Of a stretch of 64,000 bases of DNA, positions 63,324-64,000 are shown piece after piece. Below the pieces are notes generated by a model. It did no database searches. It saw nothing but the letters and a program-made list of their open reading frames with translations, and was not told where the DNA came from. The stretch's first letter is position 1; every line of letters starts with the position of its first letter. The DNA is from an uncultured Roseobacter sp. (GTDB taxonomy: Bacteria; Pseudomonadota; Alphaproteobacteria; Rhodobacterales; Rhodobacteraceae): positions 1 through 64,000 of the forward strand of contig NZ_CANLXG010000002.1 in the NCBI RefSeq assembly GCF_947495025.1, written 5' to 3'. Both the position numbers and the translations under genes were made by a program.

Positions 63324-64000
63324 TCAGACCGCAACCGGAGCTTTGATCGCCGGCATCGGATCATAGCCCACGAATTCAAAATCGTCGTAACGGAAGTCGA
63401 AAACTGAACCGACATCCCGCGTAAGCCGGAGCTGTGGCAGCGCGCGGGGTGTACGTGCCAGCTGCGTTTTCACCTGATCCAGATGATTGGAATAGATATG
63501 GGCGTCGCCCATGGTGTGCACGAAATCACCGGGTTCATAGCCCGTCACATGTGCCAGCATCACCTGAAGCAGAGCGTAAGAGGCAATGTTGAACGGCACG
63601 CCAAGGAACATGTCGGCCGAGCGCTGGTACAGCTGCAGGTGGAGTTTTCCGCCCGTGATCCTCACTTGCCACAGAGTGTGGCACGGGGGCAGCGCCATCT
63701 GGTCCACCTCCCCCGGATTCCAGGCCGATACGATAAGCCTGCGGCTGTCGGGCGTGCGGCGAATGGCTTCCACGAGAGTGCTGATCTGGTCAACCTCGCC
63801 GATCAGGAATCGCGCCTCTTCATCTTCTGTTCGGATCACTTTCGGGAAATGTCGCCACTGGTGTCCATAGACAGGCCCGAGATCACCGTTTTCGTCAGCC
63901 CATTCATCCCAGATCGAAACCCCGTTCTGTTGCAGGTAACGGATGTTCGTATCTCCTGACAAAAACCACAGCAGTTCATGAATGATCGAACGCAGATGAA
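63324..64000 (-). CDS. thyA: Thymidylate synthase ThyA (5' end beyond the window)
   Basis: The minus-strand frame is open to base 64000 and gives [18 protein letters not shown] at its upstream limit, then [22 protein letters not shown], the catalytic [31 protein letters not shown] and GDAHIYSNH. These are ThyA landmarks. The N-terminal start is missing. ThyA methylates dUMP with methylene-tetrahydrofolate, producing dihydrofolate that FolA recycles. folA follows after one base. Confidence 0.97.
   Translation of the reverse strand, partial: HLRSIIHELLWFLSGDTNIRYLQQNGVSIWDEWADENGDLGPVYGHQWRHFPKVIRTEDEEARFLIGEVDQISTLVEAIRRTPDSRRLIVSAWNPGEVDQMALPPCHTLWQVRITGGKLHLQLYQRSADMFLGVPFNIASYALLQVMLAHVTGYEPGDFVHTMGDAHIYSNHLDQVKTQLARTPRALPQLRLTRDVGSVFDFRYDDFEFVGYDPMPAIKAPVAV

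Overview
The window is about 60% GC, densely coded, and has the gene content and operon layouts of an alphaproteobacterium of the order Rhodobacterales (Roseobacter group most likely). The reasons are the hflK-hflC-DUF2065-degP operon, a short SecG with a Pro-rich tail, a phaZ/phaC-phaP-phaR polyhydroxyalkanoate locus with CTGC-N3-GCAG operators, a GTTC-N7-GTTC type LexA box, and many small proteins of a kind I associate with this order. I cannot name the genus. I see no rRNA, tRNA, CRISPR array, insertion sequence, integrase or phage module, so this reads as ordinary chromosome.

Layout. 1-9.6 kb: the 5' part of ftsY (with a hexanucleotide Glu-Pro repeat), an orphan NuoE-NuoF fusion of formate-dehydrogenase type, an AlkB-type alkane hydroxylase, xseA, purD, small exported proteins, a [2Fe-2S] ferredoxin, and an SOS-box-preceded fragment of the error-prone polymerase DnaE2. 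9.6-19.8 kb: degP, DUF2065, hflC, hflK, glutathione reductase, rpiA, a GST-like protein, sdaA, an EamA transporter and thiamine pyrophosphokinase. 20-28.8 kb: a 794-residue acidic protein of unknown function, DUF2842, purA, a cobalt-type nitrile hydratase operon, secG and pyrG. 29-34.9 kb: an AraC regulator divergent from an exported cysteine hydrolase, Dps, rlmJ, an exported protein, a TerB pair and a PhnD-like protein with no signal peptide. 35-44.5 kb: a polar amino-acid/amine ABC transporter followed by two glutamine-synthetase-like ligases, a class I amidotransferase, a flavin amine oxidase and a DegT-type aminotransferase. This looks like a gamma-glutamylation pathway for uptake and breakdown of amines. 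44.5-49 kb: the PHA locus. 49-53.5 kb: a minus-strand block with two hydrolases, a VOC protein, an M15-like peptidase and two related solute-binding proteins, one carrying LysM. 53.6-57.2 kb: an ArsR-SRPBCC fusion with a MAPEG-like protein, then thrS. 57.4-60 kb: a bufferin (RiPP metallophore) operon, bufA1-bufB-bufC-doxX. 60-64 kb: an ArsC/Spx-like protein, a cold-shock protein, a cytochrome P450, an orphan pseudopilin-like protein, folA, and thyA running off the end.

How the genes work together. Three systems stand out. The PHA locus holds granule synthesis (phaC), coat (phaP), mobilisation (phaZ) and repressor (phaR). Candidate PhaR operators lie in its control regions, and one sits exactly in the spacer of a near-consensus phaP promoter. 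The bufferin operon encodes a small Cys-containing periplasmic peptide, the iron enzyme and partner that modify it, and a DoxX membrane protein. A strong hairpin lies between the peptide gene and the enzyme genes. The DnaE2 fragment keeps only the C-terminal OB-fold, placed directly behind an SOS promoter that would give a leaderless mRNA. All functions are inferred from sequence motifs and remembered family features; no database search was run.
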